DNA of 64,000 bases, from positions 32,705,415 to 32,769,414 of the forward strand of contig OX155963.1 in the NCBI GenBank assembly GCA_944548615.1. The letters are read 5' to 3'. Below are positions 1 through 10,077 of the stretch, one piece after another (within the stretch, counting starts at the first letter, position 1; every line of letters starts with the position of its first letter). Source of the DNA: Micropterix aruncella. Taxonomy: Eukaryota; Arthropoda; Insecta; Lepidoptera; Micropterigidae. A program made the translations under genes and the position numbers. The notes below the pieces were generated by a model, which worked only from the letters and a program-made list of their open reading frames with translations, searched no databases and had not been told where the DNA came from.

Positions 1-2
1 AA

Positions 3-533
3 ATAAGGCAACTAACTGATGAAGCTACTGCCAGAACTGTCTATTTCAGCTATTTCCATATTATAATGTCGTATGGGATTTTGCTCTGGGGCCGCGCAGC
101 CGATATGCAAACGATATTTACTTTGCAGAAAAGAGCCATACGATCCATTCATTGTTTAAACTCCCGAGCATCGCTAAAAGAGAAATTTAAAGAGATCAAT
201 ATTCTGGCGGTTTATAGTCAGTATATATTCGATAACATAATGTATGTTCGTAAAAACTTGCACAGGTTCCGTAGGTTGGGTGACATTCACAATAGGAACA
301 CCAGGTTCAAAAATAAACTAGCCATTACGGGCTCTAGGTTCGCAAAAGTGAGTAAATCTTTCATTGGAGATGGTGCTCGCTTTTATAACACTTTGCCTGA
401 GGAACTAACCCTTTTACCAGACACTAAATTTAGAAAAATTAATCAAGATACTTTGTGCTTTAATGGCTATTATAAAATTGAAGATTTTTTAAGCGATACA
501 TTGGTCTGGTCAAGTCGTTTTTGTGTAACATAG
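3..533 (+). pseudogene. LINE reverse transcriptase C-terminus (jockey-like), cut by window edge
   Basis: The frame is open from base 3, well upstream of the methionine at 66, so this is the tail of a longer reverse transcriptase protein that begins outside the window. It reads IRQLTDEATARTVYFSYFH and then MSYGILLWG, the usual join between the thumb and the C-terminal domain of jockey-superfamily LINEs. Later come the hallmark HNRNTRFKNKL and the closing ARFYNTLPEEL block. No catalytic domain is visible here. The stop at 531-533 is followed by a very short 3' UTR and a (TTA)n tail at about 557-582, the kind of tail such elements have. The other jockey-like tails in this window (10.2, 35.7, 46.5, 48.4 and 49.1 kb) share the N-T-R-[HN]-K pattern. 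The element family is well supported; the exact clade name is inference. Confidence 0.8.
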
Positions 534-556
534 CTATGAAAACCATTTGTAACGTG

Positions 557-582
557 TTATTATTATTATTATTATTACTATT
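557..582 (+). repeat. (TTA)n tail of the LINE
   Basis: Simple TTA/ATT repeat directly after the short 3' UTR of the LINE fragment. It is read as the 3' tail made during target-primed reverse transcription. A 10-bp inverted pair (591-600 and 611-620, CCATTGATTA / TAATCAATGG) follows in the flanking DNA. Confidence 0.6.
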
Positions 583-720
583 ACGTAAAGCCATTGATTA
601 TATAGTGTAGTAATCAATGGTAAAGCCTACAAGCAAGGCATAAATGTCTAGAAACATAAGACGTTCGGAAAGTACTGTAAGTCTACTTCGAATAAAATCT
701 ATCTATCTATCTCTTTATCT

Positions 721-857
721 ATCTAACTCTTGCCATGAGCAAATGATGCCTGCATGCCAAATTCGATCGGATGAAGCGTTTGGGTGCAATCGTGGAGGAA
801 TACACACAGACACACAGAAGTGCATTCACAAATACGTTCTTTTACCGGGAAAGTAAT
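721..857 (+). repeat. dispersed repeat, copy 1 of 2
   Basis: This stretch aligns with 6768-6911 on the same strand. Shared blocks include CTTGCCATGA, GCATGCCAAATTC, GAATGAAGCGTTTGGG-like sequence and GAGGAATACACACAGA. The short frame across it is not coding. It is a dispersed repeat of unknown class; the CACACAGACAC segment gives it a microsatellite-like part. Confidence 0.6.
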
Positions 858-1541
858 CAACGAATTAACATTATACGTTACTAATCTTGTAGTAGTTAAA
901 AGTTTGGCATATTAAACGAAATGAATAATAGAAGGTTAAAGTGATTCTATCAGTCAGCAAGGTGATGACCTCTATTTTGGTTTGCAATGGAGGATATAAT
1001 TAATTTAGTAGCAATAAACTCTCCATTTGGGAAGTAATAACGAGTAAAAGACCGAGTATGTTATCATGAACAGTACCTACTCATTCACTCATTGCCATAA
1101 TCAGTTAGAATATTTAAAAAATTATAATGTTGTTTCGAATTGTTGCCGAATCATCCGCAATCCACCACATTCAAGTACATTGGGGCATGGGTTAGCAACC
1201 TTTTTCAATTTTTGCCCTCTTAAAGATTATCGGATTTTTCGGCGTTCTCTCTCATCGAAGAAACACTGTATATTTAACCCATTATTACCACTATCATTGA
1301 TTATATACCGTATTAGATTGCTCAATGTCGTACTACAATTTGGAAACCATGATTTTACTACGAAAGACAACATGTAGATAGCACTCATAGTTCAAAAATT
1401 GATTAATCCTCTATAATTATGTTCATTATGGCTACTTCCATGGGTATAGCAGTACAGCGAGGCAAGATAGATGGTGCTGTAAACACATCTATATAGTATA
1501 CAATAATAACAAAGAAATTTTTAAATCATAGCTCTTATTAT
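858..1541. other. no recognised feature
   Basis: A+T-rich sequence without a supported gene. The 103-codon frame at 1066-1377 resembles nothing I know. One short block near 1296-1328 (ATTGATTATATA then TATTAGATTGCTCAA) recurs at about 13920-13952, so part of it is an old dispersed repeat. Confidence 0.4.
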
Positions 1542-1598
1542 AATAAATAGTCAAAAAATCCAATTGACCATTTCAATTTGATTTTTTGACTATTTATT
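1542..1598. repeat. inverted repeat, 25-bp arms
   Basis: The arms 1542-1566 and 1574-1598 are complementary at 24 of 25 positions, with a 7-base loop. A looser direct copy of the right arm follows at about 1626-1670. It could be a small foldback element or a decayed MITE end; no gene is linked to it. Confidence 0.65.
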
Positions 1599-1894
1599 AC
1601 AATTCCTTTTTCCATTTATAATTATTTCAATTTGATTATTTCACTATTCATTGCAATTCCTATTTATTATTTACCTTTTTCTTGTTATTGAAATTAATTT
1701 TATTGTGTTCTATGATAGGTATTTCACAAATATAATTTGCAGACTGACAGACTGACAGACGTATTCACATATCAATGACCTAGTTTTTAGAGTATTGATT
1801 AATTTCTATATACATTGTTTATTGCTTTAATTAAGTTAAGTCCTAATATTATTAGATACTATTTTTATATATTTTTTCTCTTTTAACATATGTA

Positions 1895-2080
1895 GTTTAA
1901 AGTATGCAAGCCACTATTTTCTTGGTACGCTTGCCTTAGTACGGGCCTAGGCCTAGTTAGGCAGTGTTGATCTAAAGACGGACTGGGCTGGGTACTCTCT
2001 TTTTTGTTACTATTTACAACGGAGCCTCTAATGAAAATATGTAATGTATTTTTTTAAATAAATAAAAAGCTAAATAAATT
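1895..2080 (+). repeat. LINE 3' UTR fragment (CR1-like)
   Basis: It contains GCCTTAGTACGGGCCTAGGC followed by TAGTTAGGCAG, the signature seen in the 3' UTRs of the CR1-like LINEs in this window (for example 44713-44750, and in reverse at 25100-25145). It ends in an A-rich AAATAAATAAA tail near 2055-2080. No coding part survives, so it is a short 5'-truncated copy. Confidence 0.5.
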
Positions 2081-2087
2081 ATTTTAT

Positions 2088-2350
2088 TGATATTTACGTA
2101 AAGATGACCATTTTTCATTTGGTATAGGTTCAGCTATACGTAAAACCAACGTAAATATGTAAAACCAATGCACTTTAATGTTTAGATAATAGACTAATAT
2201 ATACCATCTTCGTATTATTTCTGTGATTTAATCAGCATGTGTAAAATAATGCGATAGATAGCACTAATTATTTAAAGTTATTATTGTTATCAATCGTTAA
2301 ATAATTGTTTTTCTTTAAATAATTAACCAGTAGATAATTTATAAAGAAAC
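2088..2350 (+). repeat. dispersed repeat, inverted partner of 14090-14335
   Basis: The reverse complement of 14090-14335 aligns along its length, with shared blocks such as GTAAAGATG, TTTTCATTTGGT, GCACTTTAATGT, TATTATTTCT and GACACTAATTATT-like sequence. Both copies are diverged and have no coding content. The class is unknown. Confidence 0.5.
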
Positions 2351-2467
2351 CATTCATTATCAATGTTATTATAGATAGTCAAATAAATTCAGACAAATCT
2401 GTGTGACGGTCACCAGCGCGAGCGCCATCTGCAATTCGCCGTTTCAGAAGAGTTGCCAAATCGTACT

Positions 2468-2770
2468 ATGTAGGCATATTGCTGGATGGACAATAAAATA
2501 TATATTTTTGATTATTCTACATAGAATTTGCATTTATATTTTAATATATTATTCTCCCTGACTCTTAAATCACATTAGTATATTTTGATTATTTGTATGT
2601 AGGTAACATTGAATAGGTATAATATTACAGCCATGACAACTATCACGATAGTTATGTTTTAAATATTTAAATTTTTAGCATTTAATTTTGTGACGCATCC
2701 AAGTCTAGGAATGCCTATCTACTGGAGTAGTTGATTGTATTGTATTGTATTATATTGTAGTTGGGCAATA
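2468..2770 (+). repeat. short retroposon with (GTATT)n tail, copy 1
   Basis: It aligns closely with 49300-49590, from ATATTGCTGGAT through GACAACTATCACGATAGTTA and GTGACGCATCCAAGT to a TTGTATTGTATTG tail. The tail and the target duplication at the other copy suggest retroposition, either as a SINE or as the truncated 3' end of a LINE. An RTE-like LINE later landed just downstream at 2784. Confidence 0.6.
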
Positions 2771-2771
2771 T

Positions 2772-2783
2772 AATACCATATAA
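2772..2783. repeat. target-site duplication, left, of RTE-like LINE
   Basis: AATACCATATAA here recurs exactly at 4434-4445. The pair brackets the RTE-like element and fixes its ends at 2784 and 4433. Confidence 0.8.
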
Positions 2784-4433
2784 CAGCACCGTAACCGCCG
2801 ATTATCAATCAGCCGGCGAATCCGTTTTCCGATAACGAACCAACAATAAACGAAGTGAAAACGGCAATAAAATCGCTGAAAAATGGTAAAGCGCCGGGTC
2901 CAGATCAAGTTACCGCCGAGATGATCAAAGCCGGAGGTGACATTCTATTACAACAACTACATGTTCTCCTAACGCATATTTGGCAATCGGATCGTATTCC
3001 GTCGGCATGGAAGAAAGCCATCGTTGTGCCAATTTTAAAGAAAGGCGATAGCAGAGAATGCAAGAATTATCGCGGTATTAGCCTTCTTTCAATAGTTGGC
3101 AAAGTATTTACAAAAATCATACAGTCGAGGCTACAAAAACATCGAGAACAAACGAGCCGAGAGGAGCAAGCAGGATTTAGACCATATCGAGGATGCATTG
3201 ATCAGATATTCGCTCTTCGTCAGCTAATGGAAGAAAGAATACGGTGCGGCAAACGAACAATCGTCGTCTTCATAGACTTTAAATCCGCCTTCGATTGCAT
3301 CGATTGGAACAGCTTATGGAGTGCCTTGGAGACAGAACACGTGCCACCAAAAATCATTAAACTTCTCCAATCATCGTACGATGGCTTAACCAGCAGCGTT
3401 CGAATCCGTAACGATTTGTCTGAGGAATTCCCGATTCAAACTGGTGTTCGACAAGGAGACGTCGCATCGCCGCTACTTTTTAACGTGGTGATCGACGCGA
3501 TTATGCGGAGAGCATTCGACGGTCGACGCGGAGTTAGATACGACGAATCAAACTTCATAACCGATTTGATGTTCGCTGATGATAGCGCCGTTTTCGCCGA
3601 CACTGATGCCGAAGCAACGGACATTTTATACGACATATCCGGAATTGCTCAATCATATGGATTGAAAATCAATGCGGATAAGACCAAAGTGCTCACTACG
3701 GACGGTTCGAAGGCCAGCGTTTACCTCGATGGAACCCAAATCGAACAGGTCCCACAATTCAAGTATTTAGGATCGTTGGTTACGGAAAAGAAAGTGGCTT
3801 CGACGGCCGATGTCCATAGCCGGATCGGTCAGGCAACAGCAACATTCGCCTCGCTCAAGTGGTGCATATGGAAGCGAATGAATATTACCATCAAAACCAA
3901 AGTACGACTATACCGAACGTTGGTTCTTCCCATTCTTCTTTATGGATCGGAAACGTGGACGTTACTACAATCGGACCTCAAAAAGTTCGAAGTCTTCCAA
4001 ATGCGATGCTTGAGGCAGATTCTCGGTGTCTCACTCCGCGACCGAATTCGAAACGAGACCATTAGAGAAAGATGCGATCTAGTAACAACGATCGAAGAAG
4101 AAGTACAAAAACGTCGACTACGATGGTTCGGCCATGTTTGCCGAATGAACGACAATCGCTTGCCACGTAAACTTCTTTGGCGAGACCGTCCGACAGAATG
4201 GAGAATTCAGCGATCGGCACCGAAGAAAACCTGGCTAAATACCATCAAAGGCGACCTTAAAAATCAACGATTGTCGGCTAGGGATGCTCGAGACGTGGCA
4301 AAAAATCGTCAAGAATGGAAGCGAATCGTGAATGGAGTACGAGATCCAGCGGCACCGACAGCAGCGTATTGGCTGCGAGGGCGACCCCCTCCCCAATCGC
4401 CGGCTACGGAATAAATAATAAATAATAATATAA
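2784..4433 (+). mobile_element. RTE-like LINE, copy 1, 5'-truncated
   Basis: Bounded by an exact 12-bp target duplication. It keeps the reverse transcriptase and C-terminal domain and ends in a TAAATAATAAATAATAAT tail right after the stop codon, which is typical of RTE elements with almost no 3' UTR. The endonuclease half is missing because of 5' truncation. Two further copies lie at 58217-59490 (+) and 60742-61366 (-). Confidence 0.85.
2795..4414 (+). CDS. RTE-like reverse transcriptase, 5'-truncated but open
   Basis: The frame is open from 2795 to the stop at 4414. No true start exists because the element is truncated; the GTG at 2855 is only an in-frame codon. Motifs in order, counted from 2855: KAPGPD (about residue 12), NYRGISLL (about 71), VFIDFKSAFD (138-147, first catalytic Asp), TGVRQGDVASP (about 196), FADD (240-243, catalytic pair) and FKYLGSLV. 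The C-terminal part has YGSETWTL, MRCLRQILGV and RRLRWFGHVCRM, common in RTE-type LINEs. All catalytic motifs are intact. The protein would reverse-transcribe its RNA at a nicked target, but the AP-endonuclease domain is absent, so this copy cannot act alone. A second clade choice would be a CR1/L2-type LINE; NYRGISLL and the tiny 3' UTR favour RTE. Confidence 0.85.
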   Translation, partial: PPIINQPANPFSDNEPTINEVKTAIKSLKNGKAPGPDQVTAEMIKAGGDILLQQLHVLLTHIWQSDRIPSAWKKAIVVPILKKGDSRECKNYRGISLLSIVGKVFTKIIQSRLQKHREQTSREEQAGFRPYRGCIDQIFALRQLMEERIRCGKRTIVVFIDFKSAFDCIDWNSLWSALETEHVPPKIIKLLQSSYDGLTSSVRIRNDLSEEFPIQTGVRQGDVASPLLFNVVIDAIMRRAFDGRRGVRYDESNFITDLMFADDSAVFADTDAEATDILYDISGIAQSYGLKINADKTKVLTTDGSKASVYLDGTQIEQVPQFKYLGSLVTEKKVASTADVHSRIGQATATFASLKWCIWKRMNITIKTKVRLYRTLVLPILLYGSETWTLLQSDLKKFEVFQMRCLRQILGVSLRDRIRNETIRERCDLVTTIEEEVQKRRLRWFGHVCRMNDNRLPRKLLWRDRPTEWRIQRSAPKKTWLNTIKGDLKNQRLSARDARDVAKNRQEWKRIVNGVRDPAAPTAAYWLRGRPPPQSPATE

Positions 4434-4445
4434 AATACCATATAA

Positions 4446-4689
4446 AATCAATGCCACTAATTATATTTTTTGAAGAAATGAAATAAATTTATTTAATATT
4501 ATAATGAGGCACGTAGCCAGGATTTTTATGTGGGAGGTTTCCAGCATGTGTAACGGCGAGGGGTAGGCGTCCCATTCAACTTTTTTTTTTTTTTTTTTGG
4601 ATCCCAAACCTTCTTTTTTACAGTAGTCGTTATATATATATATAGCGCTGCAGTATTTTTTTCATAAATAAATAAGTTAATAGTAAAAG
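4446..4689. other. no gene; poly-T tract
   Basis: A+T-rich spacer after the RTE copy. It holds a run of about 18 T at 4582-4599 and a short (TA)n near 4630-4643. The poly-T could be the reverse-strand A tail of a retroposed fragment, but no body is recognised. Confidence 0.4.
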
Positions 4690-5150
4690 CACATTTTTAA
4701 AATAAGCATTTATTGAACTGCTCTGTCCCGACCCAACCCTAGGTCCAGCAGCCATGTCATAGTGGAACTTAGGACGGGCTATTATAATTGAATGCATTAC
4801 AGAATTTTGTGTTTGTGCTGTTGACCGTTGAGGAGTCCCCTCTTTGGGAGCCAGCCCTGGTTGCAGAAGCCATATCATGGGGAAATTTAGACCAGCTATC
4901 ATAATTGAATGCGTATACAAAATTGTGTGTTTGTGCTGTTGACCGTGGAAGAGTAGCCTCGTCAGGAGCCGATCCTGGGTGTAGAATAAGGTCATGCTCA
5001 CCATAAAAATGCATTGTCATCGGAACTGAACCAAGAAGTAAAATTTCAACTTCATAGGATAAGCGGATGGTTCCAATTCATCTTGCAAGATTTGACCTAA
5101 ACAAACTTTCGTACTAACACACATTGCAAAGTAAATAAAAGGTTGTTAAA
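4690..5150 (-). repeat. Helitron-like repeat with ~120-bp minisatellite, reverse copy
   Basis: The reverse complement matches 15905-16378. Internal units of about 120 bp repeat the blocks CACCCAGGGTTGGCTCC, CTCAACGGTCAACAGCAC and ATTCAATTATGATAGC. The non-repeated end holds CTTGCAAGATTTGACCTAAAC (reverse strand). Related units occur at 19485-19665, 55285-55383 and 56031-56160. Internal minisatellites are common in non-autonomous Helitrons, but I see no clean Helitron ends here, so the class is tentative. Confidence 0.6.
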
Positions 5151-5670
5151 AATAGCTTTTTTCGGGTAGTTTAGATATAAATTATTGCTTCTAGCTCGCT
5201 TCTTGCCCCTCATACAATCTTTCTACTCCCCCCCCCCCCTTCCCTGAAGGAGGTCGCGCACCCCGCCGGCGCCGGTTGGTAAGTTCTGCTTAGGGTACCC
5301 CGAATTTGATTTCCGTTCATGCAATGTCTGAGGAACGGAGTACGTGAGACAGTATCGTACGCTTTTGCTAAGTTGCTATACTGACAGAAGGCGTGATATG
5401 ATATTTCATGACAGGTTACCTATGCGATAGTGAGAACGTATTCGCAGTTTATGGTAGTAGATATTAATCGCCTTGGTTTTAACGTTGAAATCGTTAAGCA
5501 TCGCTGAGCGACCATATATTCTCAAATTGTTTTAATACCGTTTTAGTATACACGTGTAGTAGTTTATTATGTGTATATATATACAGCACAAACCATAATA
5601 TATTATACAGCACAAACCATAATGGTTTTTAATTTCACATTCTAATTAAAACAGAAGCTATCGAGTGAAG
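5151..5670. other. no recognised gene; short direct repeat
   Basis: Contains a poly-C run near 5229-5240 followed by a G+C-rich patch. A direct repeat, ACAGCACAAACCATAAT, occurs at about 5582 and 5606. No coding signal is supported. Confidence 0.4.
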
Positions 5671-5685
5671 CCTGAGCCCCGGCAA
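5671..5685. repeat. target-site duplication of SINE-like copy A, left
   Basis: CCTGAGCCCCGGCAA is repeated exactly at 6358-6372, on the other side of the SINE-like element. A 15-bp exact duplication is strong evidence for LINE-driven insertion. Confidence 0.85.
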
Positions 5686-6357
5686 CTTGGGTTGTCGACT
5701 ACAGCGGGCGAGCACGTCACCTCAGAAAGTTTTAACGATTAGTCGTTCTATCTCCCTGGAGTGAGCGCAGAAGACTTAGACAAAACAGTCCACCATCTAG
5801 CTACGTCACAAGCCCGTAAGAGGCCAACGCCTTAACCGCGAGATAGCCAGGAATGTTACCTGGCGGGCCGACACTCACGCCCTTACTTCCAATTGTGACC
5901 AGATTACTCCGGTCTCTCGATTAGTTATGAGTTCGAGGTCGCTTGCGCGGTCCTCTCCCTTACGAAGCGGTGAAACGGTGTAAACCGAATCTATCGCGGA
6001 CCACAGCGTCCTTTGCCCGGTTGTTCACCCAGGATCGGATGGCCGATGGTCGTTTCAAGAGCAGCCGCCGTAAGGTCCGCAACCACCACCGCTCTATAGG
6101 AAACAGTGCTTCCAGACTCCCCCGACTGTTAGTCAGAGTGCACAGTCGATTGGCTTACTCCGCACGGTGCGCAGACCGTCCAGGAGCGTCAGAAGGTTGA
6201 TTCCCAGGGGAAACTAACCATAAAGCCAGAGTTCTACCCAGGCTCGCACTTCATGCGTGGAGGCCGTCGGATAGGTGTTGACCCGTGAGTGTGACCAACC
6301 CTGAACAGAATGGGTCTTCGGGGCCAACTCAGCAAGGGCCCATTAACTCCCTAACTC
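5686..6357 (-). mobile_element. SINE-like retroposon, copy A (full length, reverse)
   Basis: About 672 bp between exact 15-bp duplications. Read on the minus strand it starts near GGGAGTTAATGGGC and ends with CGCCCGCTGTAGTCGAC and then AACCCAAG. The same order of blocks is found in copies at 21538, 28767, 32067, 41882 and 55384 and in short copies at 37610 and 53977. There is no open frame shared by the copies, and frames across it are shadows. There is no poly-A tail. The 3' end carries two small stem-loops. It is a non-autonomous retroposon of a family I do not recognise. Confidence 0.75.
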
Positions 6358-6380
6358 CCTGAGCCCCGGCAAGTAGAAAC

Positions 6381-6512
6381 CCCCCCCCCCCCTCGCGCCA
6401 AACCCCTCAAGCGCCCTTCATTTCCCCTCCCCCCAAACCTACCCAACCAACCCCAACTTTGCCGCCGCCAACTCCCCCCCCCCCCGATCACTCCTCACCC
6501 CACCCGATAGTG
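6381..6512. repeat. C-rich tract
   Basis: About 130 bp with long C runs and very few G, in otherwise A+T-rich DNA. The complementary strand is therefore G-rich and could form G-quadruplexes. It directly follows the right target duplication of SINE-like copy A. It may be genuine low-complexity DNA or a read or assembly artefact. Confidence 0.7.
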
Positions 6513-6767
6513 ACTGTGTCAACTATGATAGCAAAAGTAGTATTTTGTATTATTTTCGTGGTATTAAAATGATATATTTCTAAAAATTATGTAGTATTTT
6601 CTTAAATGCGACGTTATTTTTAAAACATGCGTTGCTTGAATACGAGATATTTTAACCAAATTTCACAGCATGATTTCGGGCCAACAAGACATGTACCGAA
6701 TTTAAAGTTTCTGACTGCAGTACTTAGAGATTGAAGTATCACTAGCGCGCCCTCTGGTGGACCGATT

Positions 6768-6911
6768 TCAACTCTTGCCATGACCGAATGATGCCAGCAT
6801 GCCAAATTCCCGCTGAATCGAATGAAGCGTTTGGGCGCTATCGTCGAGGAATACACACAGATACACAGACACACAGAATTGCCTTCACAATACTTTTCTC
6901 TGTCGGGAAGT
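6768..6911 (+). repeat. dispersed repeat, copy 2 of 2
   Basis: Matches 721-857 on the same strand, with shared blocks CTTGCCATGA, GCATGCCAAATTC, GCGTTTGGG and GAGGAATACACACAGA. No protein is encoded. The class is unknown. Confidence 0.6.
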
Positions 6912-7788
<877 letters not shown>

Positions 7789-8319
7789 GGCCGATTTCAT
7801 TCGCTGAATAGGCTGAAAAATATCCTCCCGGAGGAGAGCAAGATTATGATTTGTCAGTCTGCTCTCCTCCCCCTTCTGGATTATGGAGATGTCGCATTTC
7901 TCGACCTCACAGAGGAGTTATCCACCAAAGTTGAGCGTCTCCAAAATGTTTGCATTCGGTATATCCATGGCCTCAGAAAATTTGACCACATCACGGAGTA
8001 CAGAGAGAAGCTTCACTGGCTGTCGACCCGGGAGAAAAGAGACATGCGAGTACTCTGTATGCTTTTCAAGATCTTGGATGGCGTCGCTCCCAATTATCTT
8101 ACCGGCAGATTTACTGCACTATCGGCTCATGAACGCCCTCTGAGATCAAAAAACAACCTGCTACTCTCTATCCCTAGTCACAGCAGTGACTTCTTCTCAT
8201 TCTCTTTCACCGTGCATAGAGCCCGTCTTTGGAATGCTTTGCCGAAAAATGTGAGAACCGCGCCAAGCATAACAACTTTTAAAAACAGACTCAGAGAGCA
8301 TTTGAAATCCTCCAGATAA
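7789..8319 (+). pseudogene. LINE reverse transcriptase C-terminus (jockey superfamily), copy 1
   Basis: Open from about 7786 through FHSLNRLKNILPEESK and then LLPLLDYGDVAFLDL to a stop at 8317-8319. The reverse transcriptase core is gone by 5' truncation; what remains is the C-terminal domain with ERLQNVCIRYIHGLRKFDH, RVLCMLFKILDG, APNYL and the ARLWNALPKNVR block near the end. The LINE at 45111-45556 is the same family: over the shared ~147 residues I count four differences. More decayed relatives lie at 34048-34170 (+) and 55000-55250 (-). The function of this domain in target-primed reverse transcription is not well defined. Confidence 0.8.
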
Positions 8320-8600
8320 ATTCCCTTTACCCTCCCATTCCCCTCCTTTTAAAACTTTAGCGTCCTTATAGGTGTTAGATTATTTTGATGTGGCAAATCT
8401 GTGCCCACAAAGAGTAAAGTATATACTTCTTTCTATCCTCCTCTATTTTATTTGTCATACTCTTCATATAGGTTAAGTTATGTAGTCTACTCGCAAATAA
8501 TGTTCTTACAATAGTATAGGTTAGCTCTAAAATATGGCCTGCAGGCAATAAGCTCGCCTTTTCTTAAGAATAAAGAGTTTTATTATTTATTTATTTATTT
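8320..8600 (+). mobile_element. 3' UTR and tail of the LINE at 7789
   Basis: Nearly identical to 45557-46076. It includes GGTTAAGTTATGTAGTCTAC, GCCTGCAGGCAATAAGC and TCTTAAGAATAAAGAGTTTT, and ends in (TTTA)n. The AATAAAG just before the tail fits a polyadenylation signal. A GGCAATAAGCTTGCC-type hairpin motif recurs in the LINE ends at 10627 and 50116. Confidence 0.75.
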
Positions 8601-8775
8601 AATTACGTAATTTAAAAACATTTACAGTTCATGGACATGTAGGTACAATGTAATAGACAAAATAACCAGTAGCAAAAAAACTGAAACCTGATATGCCAGA
8701 AACTGTTGCCAGATATTCCATTTCAATGTCGCCTAACTAGGCTATAGCCTGTTCTAAGGCAGACATTTAAATTAA
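8585..8775 (-). repeat. LINE 3' UTR fragment (CR1-like), reverse
   Basis: Reading on the minus strand, it has GTCTGCCTTAGAACAGGC and CTAGTTAGGCGAC and ends in AAATAAATAAATAAT. This is the 3' UTR signature of the CR1-like family (compare 44713-44750). No coding part is left. Its tail abuts the (TTTA)n tail of the LINE before it. Confidence 0.55.
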
Positions 8776-9470
8776 CATAATTTTATAAAAATATAGTAAG
8801 GTAATCGCCGTAATTTTAAGAAATAAAATTTTTGTAAATAAAAATAAATATTTTTTACACAGAAACATGAAAATAATCCTAAAAATTTCAATATAAATTA
8901 AAATAAAATAATTGAAAGGCCTACAATTCCTACAATTTAATAGAATAAAGAAATGGTTTGGAAATATAAATAATATAAAAGTCATTGTTTATATACATTT
9001 TCATTTAATAACTACAAACTGTCAATCAAACATCCATACAAACTGTCATAAAAATAAACTGTCAATTTAATAACTATCACATATATAAATACCATTCCAT
9101 ATATACCATTTAGACATTTATACTCAATGCTCTATCTATATTAATCCTCCCTTCCTTCATCAACCAAGACGTGACAGATTTTTTAAATGTTGTCATAGTG
9201 TTATTATTATTATTATTAATACTATCAATTATTTTACATTTTTGGCTGGCTTAGTTTCGATCTATCTTTTCCGTTTCTTGAGTTTATTTTGTTTTGTCCT
9301 TAAAATCGTTTCGGATTTTGGCATACTGTTAGGAAGGTTATTCCAGTTCTCGACCACGTGTGTTCAAAACAAAATTCGATATTAGCAGCTTCCTGTTGTC
9401 TCGGATTAGACGATTGGTGTAGAGTTCGAAACAAGGCGAAATGTGAGTACATCGGTAGTATCCTAAGCGC
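8776..9470. other. no supported gene; possible LINE debris
   Basis: A+T-rich. The minus frame 9300-9506 is a short open stretch of uncertain meaning; in a neighbouring frame it reads like the tail of a LINE protein, but not clearly enough to call. A short (TTA)n lies at 9202-9222. Confidence 0.35.
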
Positions 9471-9499
9471 ATGTTTGTTTCTACTCTCTAATGTGAAAT

Positions 9500-9604
9500 G
9501 CGACAATGATCGGTTCTATTATCATACGACAATCTCTTACAACCAACCCTACTACGGTGTTTATATGTATGTGTGTGTCTGTGTGATATTTATGTGTGAG
9601 TGAA
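9500..9604 (-). repeat. fragment related to the tRNA-SINE body
   Basis: The reverse complement matches 41015-41105: CACACATA, ACATATAAACAC, GTAGGTTGGTTGTA-like sequence and GTATGATAATA. It is a 5'-truncated copy of the SINE at 40868 or of the LINE that lent it its 3' end. Confidence 0.5.
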
Positions 9605-9613
9605 TGACATTTA

Positions 9614-9705
9614 TGCTTGGCATCGAAAAAGATATATAGAGCATAAACAGTATTAGTACGAGAACTGAGCCCTGTGGCACTCCACTGAAAAACTGATTAG
9701 ATACA
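9614..9705 (-). pseudogene. reverse transcriptase fragment (GVPQGS motif)
   Basis: On the minus strand, bases 9705 to 9614 read SGVPQGSVLVLILFMLYIS. This matches the conserved G-x-P-Q-G-S-x-L-x-x-x-L-F block that precedes the catalytic YADD in LINE reverse transcriptases. The rest is too decayed or too short to follow, although a 65-codon frame continues upstream at 9711-9908. The clade is not assignable. Confidence 0.5.
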
Positions 9706-10077
9706 GAAGTTTAAGGTGCTATGATCTGCTGTGCATGATAGTGTGGTGAGAGATTATTATCGTAGTTTAAAAATGACGGTCGCGTACTGGAGCGTGCTCG
9801 CTGATAATTAATGATGTTACAAGATGTGCGATACGATATTTCACGTTCACTTTTATGCGATATTTTACGATGTTCATTCATATCTACGCCGCTGTCATAA
9901 AATTCCAAAGTTTATTATGATATACAAAATTTAGTCAGATTTTATTGACTGGCTTTACTAGCTCCATATACTCTCTATCTATCATTTAAGAGTCATATGT
10001 CGTGCATCCCATAATTTATATATAAGCTTAATCATAATCATAATCGTGTTTTTATCCCATAATTTGTATATATGCTT

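Noticed and set aside
3436..4441. Antisense and shifted frames across the RTE-like gene
   Set aside because: Shadows of the sense frame; they repeat at copies 2 and 3 only because the DNA repeats.
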